NCBI GenBank assembly: GCA_039583875.1
Contig: CM077167.1
Coordinates: forward strand, 155,569,545 to 155,633,544
Direction of reading: 5' to 3'
Length of the DNA: 64,000 nucleotides
Source: Platanthera guangdongensis
Taxonomy: Eukaryota > Streptophyta > Magnoliopsida > Asparagales > Orchidaceae
Shown here: one piece after another, positions 44,271 to 55,445 of the stretch
How positions within the stretch are numbered: position 1 is the first letter of the stretch
Layout of the letters: each line of letters starts with the position of its first letter
Made by a program: the position numbers and the translations under genes
Notes under the pieces: generated by a model
Told to the model about the DNA's origin: nothing
The model's database searches: none
What the model saw: the letters and a program-made list of their open reading frames with translations, nothing else

Positions 44271-45944
44271 AAATTCTTTTCTATACTCCATGTAGACGAT
44301 AATGCAAAGAAAATCTTCATTGCAACATCAAAATATGATGGAAAATAAAGTATAACTATTTATACTGGGATTAAACTTACTAAAGTAAATGTCACCCTAA
44401 GTTAGGTTTTTAGGTTTGGGGGAACAACTCTGCCTCACAAGTTTTCATTTTATTTAATATGCTCTTTACATATCAATTAATTAGTGTGTTGGTATGGTAA
44501 TTCGAATGGAGTGGTGTCCCTACCTGAGAGCTAGTACCGTTTTTTGCCATATGCTGCTGAAAATTTTCTGAGGATCTTGTGCATTTTACAACTTTGCTCC
44601 TCACGAGCATTGATAACACCTGTTAACACTATCCTATATTGAAAAAGAGGTTTGTCACCCCTTAATTATTGTGATTATCTTCAATTTTAGAGATGCCGCT
44701 CAACCCAAGCAGTTCTTAGTTTCACACCAGTTAACTTGAGTTTACAAACATACATCACATCAATGCCCACCTAAGGCCATGCCAATTACTCCTATGATTT
44801 TATGATTTCAATTTAGTCTTACTTTAACCTATCCTTACTTTTTAATTAAGTTAAAAGGCTGCGTAAAGAAGAGAGGCTTACTTATTTGCCTTATAAATTT
44901 GCAAGAATATAAAACTTTCATAATATAAGAATATATTTTAAGCTCCTAATGAGTTTAAGTTTTGTTTAAAAGTTTCCTGTCTGGTCAACAGGTCTATGGC
45001 TCTCACGAAAACTCTTGGTGTTTCATTGACCTGAACAACATTACATTGACAGGAAGCCCCAATATGTGTTAATACCATTTGAAAGGTTCCTCCTTATGTT
45101 CTCAAAAAAAGGTAATTTTTAAATAATTTGAATTAATAGTACTTGTCACCATACATGAAAATAATTGCAGTATAATATATAAGAGTTTTAGAAGAAATTT
45201 AGCCCACCCAAGCTTGCAAATTCGTTACCCTATTGAAATCACACAGCCGGTCAACACACAAGAACACAAAGTGAAGGGAGGGTTATCTTAGCTTAAAATC
45301 TAAAGGGAAATTTGGTTAGCCCTAACATTGTATTGTGAAACATGTAACATTCCTTCATTACCACATAACATATTAGGTAATTGACTGGTCTCCATGATGT
45401 ATTAAGGTTCGTATGGTGATTACATAGCAGTAAACAAAGATCCTGCTGCAATCAATACTATTTGCACTACACAATTATTCTGGTTTATTGAAATATGTAA
45501 ACTAGTACTCGCTATTTTTCTTTTTCATGGGGACATACTACATCTATATCATAGAGTACAGTTATGATTTTCCAAAATTTCAAACTAAACGTTTTACACA
45601 TATTCATATACATGTCTATTGCATCATACTTCAACAAACACAATCTAACTAACTTTAATTTGATCTGACAAAAACTCTGCATCACATAATCTTGCCTAGT
45701 GTACCTGCAAACTAGTTTTATAAGAGGGGCTAGTCATCGATAACTGAGTAACTTACCAACCTTCTTAAGTATAAGCCAACCTGCAATTTCAATTTGCTTC
45801 AAAAAATTTCATTATTTCATTTCTATATTTACATTCAAGTTTAAACCAATGTATATCACATAAAAAAATTTCTCAACATTATTAATTTTAATTCTGGTTG
45901 GACTGCTGACAAAGGTTAGGGTAAGATTTCATTTAGGTTTTATG
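44271..45944. other. Intron DNA, nothing recognised
   Basis: About 1.7 kb of AT-rich sequence with no ORF worth calling, no LTR and no clear repeat. It is the longest stretch in this intron that looks like plain single-copy DNA. Confidence 0.55.
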
Positions 45945-46640
45945 GATGCTACCCAGGCCATTGAGATAGTGTTCAAAGTGAGAGCCAATATACTCACCAC
46001 CATTATTACTCCGCAACACTTTAATGGTAGCGTGGTACTGAGTAACGATCATTTTATGGAACCGCTGAAATAGGTGAAAAACTTTGTTTTTGGTTTCATT
46101 AGGTAAACCCATGTGCAACGGGAAAAACAATCTATGAAAGTAACAAATCATTGTCAACCAAAAATAAAAGCAACCGGGCAAGGGCCCAAACTTCAGAATA
46201 AATAACCTCAAAATGTGTAGCTCTAGGTGGGGAAACTTGAGTAAGAGAAGGATGTTTGTGCTTATGAAGTTCACATATATCACAAGTAAAAGTGTTAAAT
46301 AAAGAGTTTTATATAGCAAGTAGCAGAAGTTTCATAGTACGGATAGACAGATGTCCTATGTGACAATGCCATGAATCCAAATCATAAGACAGAGTCACAT
46401 GAAGAGCTTGCGGAGGTGGAGCCGAGCTGGAGGGATCAAACATATAGTCCATTGCACAGTCTACCAAAGCCAATCACCGTCCCCGTCTTTGAATCCCGAA
46501 ATATACAAGAAGAGGGGATGAAAGTTGCCGAGCAATTCATAGAGTTAGTCATGTGGCCTGCGACCTCGATTGATGGAGGAGGAGGGCTCGATCCTCCCTG
46601 GACTACTATCCGCAAACTCCCAAACGAGGAAGAAGTCTCG
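45945..46640 (-). pseudogene. Copia protease-side, pre-integrase and integrase fragment
   Basis: On - it reads SGFKDGDG-type or RDSKTGTVIGFGRLCNGLYV segments (as copia 'QDLxTGxxIGxGRxxxGLY'), then LDSWHCHIGHLSIRTM and CDICELHKHKHPSL (HHCC zinc site). It ends with NKVFHLFQRFHKMIVTQYH and LRSNNGGEYIGSHFEHYL, where the second catalytic Asp is Asn. It resembles the integrase of C2 (20381-20795) more than that of F or G. It has several stops, no LTRs and no RT. Confidence 0.78.
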
Positions 46641-47079
46641 TTGACTGCCTGCCCAGAATGAGCAAGTGAGTGCTTGCGAGAGGAAAATTAGCAGCAGTTT
46701 CAACTCAATTTTGGCTGGGAGGGTGAGAAATCGGGTTTCGATTGTCATGATTTTGGAAATCGTGGGGAGGAGAAAACGTGACTCCCTGATAAAAGAGGGT
46801 GAAAAGTAAATTTTTCTCTTTATTACAAGTTTGCCATTGTACCACTTATATTAATATTCTGAGATTTAAGTTTTCACGAATCTCTAAGTTGCGCCGAATA
46901 AATTTCAGTAACTTCAACTATTTTATTGATAATGTGCAACAATTAACTATAATAAAATCGTACCTCGAAACGACACTGGCTCGATCAATTTCACTCGTGA
47001 TCGGATCTTGAATTTTAATTTAACATTTGCTTTAAAATTTAGGTTGGCACGTTTTCTTCTGTGATGAAGAGTTTGTTCC
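46641..47079. other. Unassigned sequence between two relics
   Basis: No recognised feature. An open frame at 46371-46661 on + only overlaps the copia relic in antisense. Confidence 0.35.
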
Positions 47080-47665
47080 TCAATGCTTCGAATCATGAAG
47101 GTAGTGCTGCATGTAGGAGGTCTACTTCAGCTCCTTGAGATCGCTCATGGTATCATCGTAAAGGGATGGGCTAAGTCTCTCTTGCATGACAATGACAAAT
47201 TCGGTCCAGGGCAACTCAGTTCTAGCTATCCTGGCTTGGGAATAGTTCTCGAACCACGCCGATGCTCTACCCTCCAAATTGACAGATGTCAATTTAATTT
47301 TCAAACTTTCTGGCATCTCATCTATTTGAAAGGATTGTTCACATCTGAACAACCATTCCTTGACCGCGCCACCTTCAAATCTGGTAAATTCTAGCCGAGC
47401 GCAGCTTGTGGGCAGGGATTAGGATTCTTGAGGTAAAGGTGGTTGCTCAGAAGGTTTTGTGGATGATGATACTGCGCCATGCCATTCCTTTGTCAGCGTG
47501 GCAATCATGTTGCACAATTCCTCAATTATTGTGTTTTGCTTCGTCTCCATGTCTTGTATTGCTTGCTTCATATTCTCCATGTCTTTGCGTAGGTCTTGAT
47601 TTTTGGTATTGTGCTCACCCATGATTGCAGAAACGTCGGCCCATTATGGCTTTAATACCAGTGCT
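47080..47665 (-). pseudogene. Gypsy gag N-terminal fragment with primer site
   Basis: A decayed primer-site match (CTGGTATTAAAGCC, rc of about 47650-47663) precedes a Gag start at 47622. The first segment, GEHNTKNQDLRKDMENMKQA, is a likely coiled coil. After a frameshift come FRCEQSFQIDEMPESLKIKL, then ASAWFENY, then RLSPSLYDDTMSDLKELK, which match gypsy capsids of the form 'WxxRCEQYFxIDxxPExxK ... AxxWxxNYxxS ... RFGPSxYDDPMxELxxLKQ'. The rest of the element is not seen. 47662 rightwards may be its 5' LTR (it begins TGCTATTCG), but no partner LTR is found. Confidence 0.75.
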
Positions 47666-48414
47666 ATTCGTCGAACCAGAGGTTCAACGACAAAATCCTC
47701 CCAAGGAAAAAGCCTAAATAGCGGTTGGAAGGAAATTCCAAAGGAGCTTTCGAGAAGAAGAGAGATAGGGAAGTTGTTAAATATTTTCGATAAATTTTTC
47801 CATTGATACCTGTTTAGGTTATTTAACTTTCACACATGCAGGTTGAGCTCCATCATGACCACCTTTGACAATACACCCACACCTGACAACTACCCGCGGT
47901 TCACAACGACTCAACACATAACAGTACTAGTTGGCGGTTACCAAAATAGGAAAAAGGAAAAATAGAAGCTGACAACGAAAATAATGGCAAAAACATAACA
48001 ATGTTTTATTTCATTGCTGTAGGCTCTCTCCTTCCATGAATTTCTTCTTCTTCTTCTCCCCTCCAAATACACTAAAATTTCCTTGAGTTTGCGTTAATAT
48101 GGTGGCCGGCCACCATTTCCTTCTCAAAACCCGAGAGCTTGTTCTTACTTCTTGGTGATTAAGGTTTAATTCCAATTGATTCGGGTTATAAAGCTTTAGG
48201 AAGTATCTAAGTTCCTTGGGGAGGCAACAACCCACATCCGCCAGTCATGTGTTCACGAGGAAGCGCTCCTAGGAGTATTCTTGTGGCTTATGCTGATAAT
48301 TTTTCGATATTCACCACACATTATTGTTAGTTTTTCATTCTTTAAAAATTACGAAGAGATTTGAATAAAAGTCTTATACCTTTATCACCTTATTAATATC
48401 AAATTTTGCATGCC
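47666..48414. other. Possible gypsy LTR and intron DNA
   Basis: No ORF worth calling. The left part, up to about 48240, may be the LTR of the gypsy gag fragment, judging by the adjacent primer site. Its right border cannot be set without a second copy. Confidence 0.35.
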
Positions 48415-48423
48415 CTTGGGGTC

Positions 48424-49044
48424 TTAGTTGTCAAGGCGCGCCTGAGGCGCCGGGCACACCAGGCGCAGCCCGCCGCGCCTCAGCACGGTTGAGGCGGGCG
48501 ATGTGCCCCAGGCGCGTCTGGGCCTTTCAAGGTTTTATTTTTTTAAAATTTTTTTTGATAAGAGCAAAAACATAATCTTAGACACACCCGAGATGCACTT
48601 GGGCGCCCAATGCGCTGAAATTGAGCGAATTGGGCGCCCATTTCACTGAAAATCAGCGAATTGGGCTCCCATTTTGCTGAATTTGAGCGAATTGGGCTCC
48701 CATTTCGCTGAAATTGAGCCAATTGGGCGCCCGATTCGCTCAATTTCAGCGAATTGGGCGCCCGATTCGCTCAATTTCAGCGAATTGGGCGCCCGATTCG
48801 CTCAATTTCAGCGAATTGGGCGCCCGATTCGCTCAATTTCAGCGAATTGGGCGCCCGATTCGCTCAATTTCAGCGAATTGGGCGCCCGATTCGCTCAATT
48901 TCAGCGAATTGGGAGCCCAATTCGCTCAATTTTCTTTTCTTCCAATTTTTGCACCTCACGTGCCTCAGGCGCGCGCCTGCGCCTTGCTCCTAGGATCCAG
49001 GGGCCCTTTGCGCCTCGGTGCGCTTTGCGCCTTTGATAACTTTG
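48424..49044. mobile_element. Mutator-like non-autonomous TIR element with palindromic array
   Basis: The 621-bp element lies between two 9-bp direct repeats CTTGGGGTC (48415-48423 and 49045-49053). A TSD of this length is typical of Mutator-like elements. The ends are imperfect inverted repeats: left AGTTGTCAAGGCGCGCC, right (reverse complement) AGTTATCAAAGGCGCAAAGC. The outer parts are rich in GGCGC. The centre is a tandem array (about 48600-48930). No transposase is encoded. Confidence 0.8.
48600..48930. repeat. 31-bp tandem array with near-palindromic units
   Basis: The right part repeats, about seven times, a 31-bp unit containing AATTTCAGCGAATTGGGCGC followed by CCGATTCGCTC. Each unit centres on GCGAATTGGGCGCCCGATTC, which is almost self-complementary, so each can form a hairpin. 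The left part has diverged, inverted-looking units. Open frames of up to 145 codons across it come from the repeat lacking stops. Confidence 0.85.
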
Positions 49045-49053
49045 CTTGGGGTC

Positions 49054-50590
49054 ATCTCCAAGGTTCTAGTAACATTCCTTCCTTACTACATAATATGTTA
49101 TGGATTGGGTTGTATTCAAGTATCCATAACATATTATGTGATAATGAATGAGTGCTACTACATAGCTACAATATTTATGAGAAGGAAGGAAAAAAGGTTA
49201 GGCAACAAAAAAATTATTCCATTGGTACACGAGATAAAACCGTTGTGTAAGGTATGCTTCAAGTAAAAAAAGTATTCGAAGAATTAACAGTGAACAAAGG
49301 GTCTAAATGTAGTGTATGGAAGATCATTTGACAAGTATGTAAAGATGAGCTCAAGATTCACAAGTCCTGACACATGCTCATGGAATTATATTTGGGGGAT
49401 TAAAAATACAAATGCATTCTAATCCTTGTGCAAATTTCTACTGTAGAAAACTAACTTAGCTCTCATCATCTACCCTAAGGAAGAAATGTATTACAAGATT
49501 TTACATTGTCCACTTGTACAAAGAAGAAAAGAGGGAATGATTCATGAGATCTTGGATCGAGGAAATAGCTTTTGAGATTTTGGATGGAGGGATTTTGGAT
49601 GGAGGGCTTTTGAGATTTTGGATCGAGAAAAGAGGGAATGACTAGTAGTACAACAACTCATCCAGAATTCTCATTCTCACTTAAGCTGGCTAGAGAGGTT
49701 GAGGAAAGGAAAGAATGGCTAAGACTTTTACTTTTCCAGACAATCGTGCCTTAAAAATTCTCATAACTTGTCCCTTACTTCACCCCAAGCCATTTTTGAG
49801 AACTTACACCCATTCATTGTATGAGACCTCACTCCCAACCACTACATGAGACCTCACCTCTCCCATAGTCTAATGACAAGACAACTCAACATAGGTGTGT
49901 TCTAGAATGGGTGTGATTTAAAGAATGTTTTAGCGAGTCTACGAGGTTCCATCAAACCCTATGGTCTCGTAAACCTGTGGATTCTCACAACATGAGTTTG
50001 GGCTAGCCTTCATTTACTAGGACTCAAATTGTTGTTTTGGAGGGACCCAAATTACCTCAACAAGCATAATAATGAAATAAATTCATAACAATAATTAAAT
50101 ACACTGATAAGTCATCAATGAAAGCTAAAATCACCATTGAGATTTATTATGGAATTCCGGCCCTTACACCAATAGGTAAAACAATTTCAGAAAACTTTTT
50201 ATTGTTTTTTCTTGCGATTGTTAACGATAGTTGGCCGCAAAAAGTTATTCTATTTATGATATAAATGTTTACACACTGGAGATATTGTTAATGATTTGTC
50301 ACGATCATCATTCTCCTTATAACTTATGAAGTTGTGTTTATGAATTATGAATCTTCTATCTCCGTGCATTTTTTGGAAGCTCAATGAGTGGGTAGCTCTA
50401 ATGCTCACCTGTTTGACTGCTTGCAACCATGTAACCTTTAGCGTATCCATTTTCTTTCCTATTTTTCTCTTATCTCCACCCATTTATTTGTGCATCATTT
50501 TCTGTTCATTGTATATCTCAAACTGTGAGGGCTGTGTTGGTAGACAACCAACGTAAAATTTAGTCACCCTTTTGAATATGAATCATTAGA
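49054..50590. other. Intron DNA with a hairpin and short repeats
   Basis: No gene seen. About 49085-49140 forms an inverted repeat: ACATAATATGTTATGGA and TCCATAACATATTATGTGA, with a loop of about 18 bp. Around 49550-49635 TTTTGAGATTTTGGAT-type words recur three times. The remainder is AT-rich without signal. Confidence 0.5.
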
Positions 50591-50591
50591 T

Positions 50592-50672
50592 AGAGCACAA
50601 TGGCGACAAAGGATCCATATGGCCGACCCCACTATAGTGGGTAAAGGCTTGAGTGTTGTTGTTGTTGTTGTG
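50592..50672 (+). repeat. 3' tail of an RTE LINE or Au-like SINE, ending in TTG repeats
   Basis: GGCGACAAAGGATCCATATG, GCCGACCCCACTATAGTGGG and AAGGCTTGAG are followed by GTTGTTGTTGTTGTTG. A matching copy is at 38938-39000. Plant Au SINEs and RTE LINEs end in (TTG)n after a stem of the type CCCACT-AGTGGG. Only the tail is visible, as in a strongly 5'-truncated insertion. Confidence 0.55.
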
Positions 50673-51191
50673 TATATCTCAAATTGCTTAAGTAATGCCA
50701 CCTCTATTCATTTTGGTCTTCTTGCATGTCTATAGTGATGTTCCTTTTCTACTCATTTTTTTTCCTATTGCTTTTATGTTATTTCACTTCATTCATCTTA
50801 TTGATGCACATTTTCCTTTTCATTTTCCCAAACAGCTATGAGTAGGTTCCATTATTTTATCTTTAATACGTGCCACTCTCATCATCAATATGCCTGTTCT
50901 TGATTCTATCACATCTAGTTTTGCCAAACATTCATTTTTTATATTTTCATTCAATTATCACACATAATATAAGCATAGCTATTCCCTTTTTGTTGTGATT
51001 AACGTACTTCAATTTTTCTCCATTTTCACTATCCAAATTTAATTCTTGATGAAGTCAAGACTTCCATTTTTTTCTGTAACAAATGCGCCTGGTATTTTTT
51101 AGGGAACAACAAATAAACATAGTTTAAAGAAGAATGCAATTACATAGTGATTCATATATTAATTACAGCTTACTAAGTAGTTTTTTAACAG
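50673..51191. other. Intron end before the third eIF2B-epsilon exon
   Basis: AT- and T-rich with no gene. It ends in AGTAGTTTTTTAACAG, a good 3' splice site with a T-rich tract. Confidence 0.65.
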
Positions 51192-51410
51192 ATCATGGGA
51201 TGCAAAATATTCACTCATGAGATTCAGTCAAGCTATGCAGCCAGAGTAGACAACTTTAAGAGTTACGATACAATTAGCAAAGACATAGTTCAAAGGTGGA
51301 CGTATCCTTTTGTTCCAGATGTTCGATATTTGGGTAATGGCTTGCAGATCAAGTTAGACAGAGAAGGAATCTATAAAGCACCTGGTATGGCTCAAAATGT
51401 TTACGAAAAA
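51192..51410 (+). CDS. EIF2B5: eIF2B subunit epsilon, internal exon (end of transferase-like domain)
   Basis: It begins IMGCKIFTHEIQSSYAARVD, continues NFKSYDTISKDIVQRWTYPF and VPDVRYLGNGLQIKLDREGI, and ends near YKAPGMAQNVYEK. This is the conserved linker into the left-handed beta-helix of eIF2B-epsilon. The acceptor is TTAACAG/ATC. The 3' end is uncertain: GAAAAA/GTTAGG at 51410 keeps phase 0, and CCTG/GTATGG at 51384 is the alternative. The following hexapeptide-repeat exon is not found up to 64000, so the next intron is probably more than 12 kb. No internal disruption is seen. Confidence 0.9.
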
Positions 51411-52144
51411 GTTAGGAATGCATGTATTGTCATGATAATCATATCTATGCATGTAATTGAGTTCTCACATCTTTCTGTTCTATTGCTTTAATCGATCCCG
51501 ACCCGTGTCTTTCTGTTTATTAATGTAGTAAATTGTGTGGTGGATTGTAATTTGGGTTCAACGATCATTAAATTTTGACTTGATTTAAACTGCCTCCACT
51601 TAGGAAAATTAATCTATTGCAATTGGATTGCAGTTTTAGGATTTGACAGGCAGTGCAACCACGCGAAGTTAGCTTGGAATTGACAATTCTCTAATCTTAA
51701 TGCTTTCTTTTGTGACTTAAAATATTGCACTGTAAAGTGTTTCAGTTGAATAACCATAGAAGAATATTTGACCTATAGATGGATACCTTATAAAGTAGGT
51801 GATATGGAGGCAAATTGATAGTGGAACGTTTTATTACCTGCAGCTTATTAGAAGATCACTAGAAATAATAACTAAAATTTTGATTCTTTTTGGTATTGGA
51901 GCATTTTAGTTGTAGGTGAACATGCTTAATACCAGGATAAAGTTTGAAGCCGGGTTTGTATTTGTACGTACTTAAAGAAAGATCTCATGATTCCCACTCC
52001 AGATAGTTACGTACATGACTTTATACTTTTAAATGTTCATGTTATGGGTTTAAGATGCTACCATGATGAAAAAGGATGAATGATTCACAAATAGGAAATA
52101 CATATGATGTATTTGTATAAAAAAGATGTCATGGTACCACTTTA
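51411..52144 (+). other. Intron start, nothing recognised
   Basis: AT-rich with no ORF or repeat I can support. The open frame of the exon runs on to a stop at about 51491, but with no homology after 51410. TAAGT at 52145-52149 is the left TSD of element J. Confidence 0.55.
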
Positions 52145-52149
52145 TAAGT

Positions 52150-53738
52150 TGTAGAAAGAAATGATAAGGTACATTTTATTCTTCCACGAAGGGGCTTTAT
52201 ATAGGAACTACAACATGACTTGCAACATCGATAGGAGGTGTGAGACTAAACACAATAATACTAAAGTACTAATATCTCTAACACTCCCCCTCAAACTGAA
52301 GGGGAAACATACAGCTTGAACACAACATAAAATGGAAGATAAAAAAAGGTTGGCAACATGACACAAAACAGCAGCCACCGAGACCCAATCGTGTGTCACC
52401 GGGGATACTACAACCGGGCAAAGACCACACGACGTTGGTCCACAAACTGACCATGATCATAGTCGATACACACGGAGCTGAAACTAGGTCAACTAAGAAT
52501 GCCAAACCATTCCTACCACAAAGAGAAGAAAAGAAACAGGGAGACACAAACAACAAACGAAATCAACCCGGGGGCCATGCATGACTAAGGAAGGAGTCGA
52601 GAAAGAGGCATCCGAGTCGCCGTTATCACAAACACTCCCCCTCAGGTGGAATACGTGCAAGAAGGCATAGACTATGCCTGGAGGCCATGACGTACACTCC
52701 CCATCACGTAGACAACGTGCACGTGTGGGGCCCTCGTCGGGTACATGAACCCAGATCACGTGGAGGAAGGATGAAATCGTAAAGAGACACAAACAACAAC
52801 ACCAACATACCAACAAACAACTTAAAAAAAACTAGACCGAAAAGAAAAAGAGGCTCATGCGGTAGCAGCAAGGCACGACCGGCAGATCAAGCAGAGATGG
52901 AGGTGCTGGAGGAGGAGGCGCAGCAGCAATAGAAGGCCGCCGGGAGAAGAGGGACGAACCCTAGCTGCAGGCAGAGGGGACATAATCCAGAGAGGAGCAG
53001 TAACGAGCTCTGGCAGGGTTGCTGATGATGACCAGCGAGGAAGAAGATGCCAGGAAGAAGACGTCAGAATCTTTGACAAGATGCAGAGGGGAGCCGACGG
53101 GATCAGCGGGATCTGGCGCTGACAAGAGCTGCGCCAGGTGCAACAAGAGAAGACAAAGAAGAGAAGGGATTGTCGACTGGAGAAGCAGAGTCGTTGGAAG
53201 CAGACGACGATGCCGTCGGGAGAAGCAAAGACGACATCATACGACAGCAGCAACGACGAAGTCGTCGGGAGAAGCAGCAACAGGCGTCGGCGCCGTCGGG
53301 AGAAGCAGCGACAGGCGGCGAAGTTGTCGGGAGAAGCATCGACAGGCGTCAGCGTCGTCGAGAGAAGCAACAGGTGTCGGCGTCGACGAGCGTTAACAAC
53401 ACAGGCGTCGATGACGCAGGCGGAAACAACAGCGAAATCAGAACCGCTCCTGTCGACGGGATCAACGGTCGACAGGAGCGGGAGAGTGGGGCGTGAGCCC
53501 TAGTAGGGCGCAAAAATGGAAGTACGGGTCGGGGGAGGAAACAATAGCAGAAGCCGAAATCGGGAAAAAATTTATTTTGGTTCCAAATCGATCCTCTGAT
53601 ATCATGTAGAAAGAAATGATAAGGTGCATTTTATTCTTCCACAAAGGGGCTTTATATAGGAACTACAACATGACTCACAACACCGATAGATGGTGTGAGA
53701 CTAAAGACAATAATACTAAAGTACTAATATCTCTAACA
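52150..53738 (-). mobile_element. J: short non-autonomous LTR element (TRIM-like)
   Basis: Two 134-bp LTRs (52150-52283, 53605-53738) differ at eight positions by eye. The TSD TAAGT is perfect at 52145-52149 and 53739-53743. The LTR ends TGTAGAAAG...TCTAACA resemble those of C. The PPT (CTTCAGTTTGAGGGGGAG on -) adjoins the left LTR, and a primer-site match (ATGATATCAGAGG on -) the right. The 1.3-kb interior has no gag or pol motif. It holds GC-rich leader-like sequence with degenerate repeats of GTCGGGAGAAGCA (about 53210-53400). It must use proteins of other elements. Confidence 0.92.
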
Positions 53739-53743
53739 TAAGT

Positions 53744-54122
53744 AAACTAAGATCTATTTAGATGGATACTCATGCTGGATTAATCTCAAAGGCCCGATCT
53801 AGGATGCCTAACGAACTTGTTTAAAAATACAAATGGAGGTAGGAAAAAATATATTAAGATATACGCAAAAATCTTAGTATAAAATATAAGAATTTTTCTT
53901 CGGCTAAGTATAAGATCTTAACAAAACTTAGCAAATTACCAAAAGTTATCATGACCCGTCGTTTGCGACTTCATCCTTCTAGTTGAGCTCAATCACTATG
54001 AACAATCATTTAAGGAGATGATTTCATTCTTTCCTTAAAAAGATTCTTTACTAGGGCTTCTTGCTCAATCACTAAGAGATCTTTTACGTGAAGGAAGATT
54101 GCAAAAGCTAACATTCAAATAT
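53744..54122. other. Intron DNA, nothing recognised
   Basis: AT-rich with no supported feature. Confidence 0.5.
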
Positions 54123-54125
54123 TTA

Positions 54126-54340
54126 GGCCCCGTTTGTCGGAGCGGATCCGCGCCAATCACGGGGATTGCACCGCCCGACCATGGGTTCCACGCGTTTGGC
54201 GGGGCCGCGGCTGAGTGGTGGGGATCCACACCGCCACTTAAAACCTTTAAAGAAGTGTGGATTTCATCCGCGGTACGGGAACCGCGGTCCCGCAGCGCAG
54301 ATAAAATCCACTCAGCCCGACCACCCCACCAAACGAGGCC
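54126..54340. mobile_element. Tourist-like MITE (PIF/Harbinger type)
   Basis: The 215-bp element has terminal inverted repeats GGCCCCGTTTG and CAAACGAGGCC (one mismatch). It is flanked by TTA at 54123-54125 and 54341-54343, the TSD of PIF/Harbinger elements. The interior is GC-rich with no transposase. Open frames over it are not genes. Confidence 0.85.
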
Positions 54341-55099
54341 TTAGTCAATTTATTCTATATCCTTGTATTACAATTCATGAATCTTATTTATAGTCCTAAC
54401 ATTCAATGGAAGGCAAAGGTGAGAGTTAGTGGGGGTAACGACTAATGATTTAAGGAGTAGTGGTATAATAGCCAGTGTAATGAGAATAATGATTGTAATT
54501 TTAACGATTAGTGGAGCTAATGGTTGATTATGACACAACCATGTAGCAATCTTAGTTGTCATTAAAGATGGCTCGAATTTTGATTTGGTTTGATTTGAAT
54601 AAATTGGAAGTCTTAGATTAAGTGATGGACAAGCCGGTATAATTTGCCTTATTTTGACTTTATGTCATGCATGCATCTACCTTGGACTCACTGACATAGT
54701 CACTACTCGGACCATATATTCGATAGCATATCCTGATATATCAACTTATGATATCACATAAAATAAAATAACTACAATTGGTACTCTATTTCAGCAGTGA
54801 TGTGTCTTACATCCTCCTCCCCAATTTTAAAGAACTCGAATCCGAATAAGCAAAAGAGGCATTACTAGTAAGAGATTTACCCCAATGAATCCAAGATCCA
54901 AGTGCAAAGAAGATTCATGTCTTTGGAGCCTCAGGCAGTGTATGGGAACTTGTAGGGACAAGTGCTATAGGGGAAAGGGGTGGGGGGTTCTATGGAAGTG
55001 GTTGTGAAGATTTTAATTGTTTTGAAATTGGTATAGGTTTGGCTAACACCACTCGTTATGAGAAGGGAGGTTCAGTTGTAGAATGATGCTAAAGGACTG

Positions 55100-55445
55100 A
55101 ATCATCATCTGTGAGAGTAGTTGAATGCCAATCGTTGAACAAGAAGTATAGCTGATTGTCAATTGTTCACCAATAAGTATAATCGATTGTTGACTGTCAA
55201 TCAAAAAAGGTATTTCATCGCCGACCTTCGACCAAGTAGAATATTCAGCAGTTGATCATGAGGAATAATCGATCATCGACCAAGAAGATTAGATGATTGT
55301 AAACCGTCAACCAAGCATGCTATTGCATTGTCGATCGTCGACTAAGCAGATAATGTGAAAGCAATGACTTGTCGACTGGCAAATAAGCATGCAATGGATC
55401 ACTAATCATCGACTAAGCATGCACTGGATCATTGACCGTGTAAAG
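55100..55445. repeat. Degenerate tandem repeats with TCGAC(C/T)AAG words
   Basis: Units of about 30-40 bp recur about nine times in decayed form, sharing ATCGT(C/T)GACCAAG and AGCATGCA-type words. It looks like an old minisatellite. No transposon ends were found. Confidence 0.6.

Noticed and set aside
46371..46661. 96-codon ORF on +
   Set aside because: It is antisense to a copia pre-integrase relic whose conserved motifs read on -.
48600..49151. ORFs of up to 145 codons with repeated SISANWAPDSL peptides; also considered as a CRISPR-like array
   Set aside because: The array is a 31-bp tandem repeat without unique spacers, inside a plant TIR element. All frames are open because the unit lacks stops.
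52855..53503. ORFs of 100-171 codons inside J
   Set aside because: Low-complexity GC-rich leader sequence with repeats; they are open on both strands and no domain is seen.
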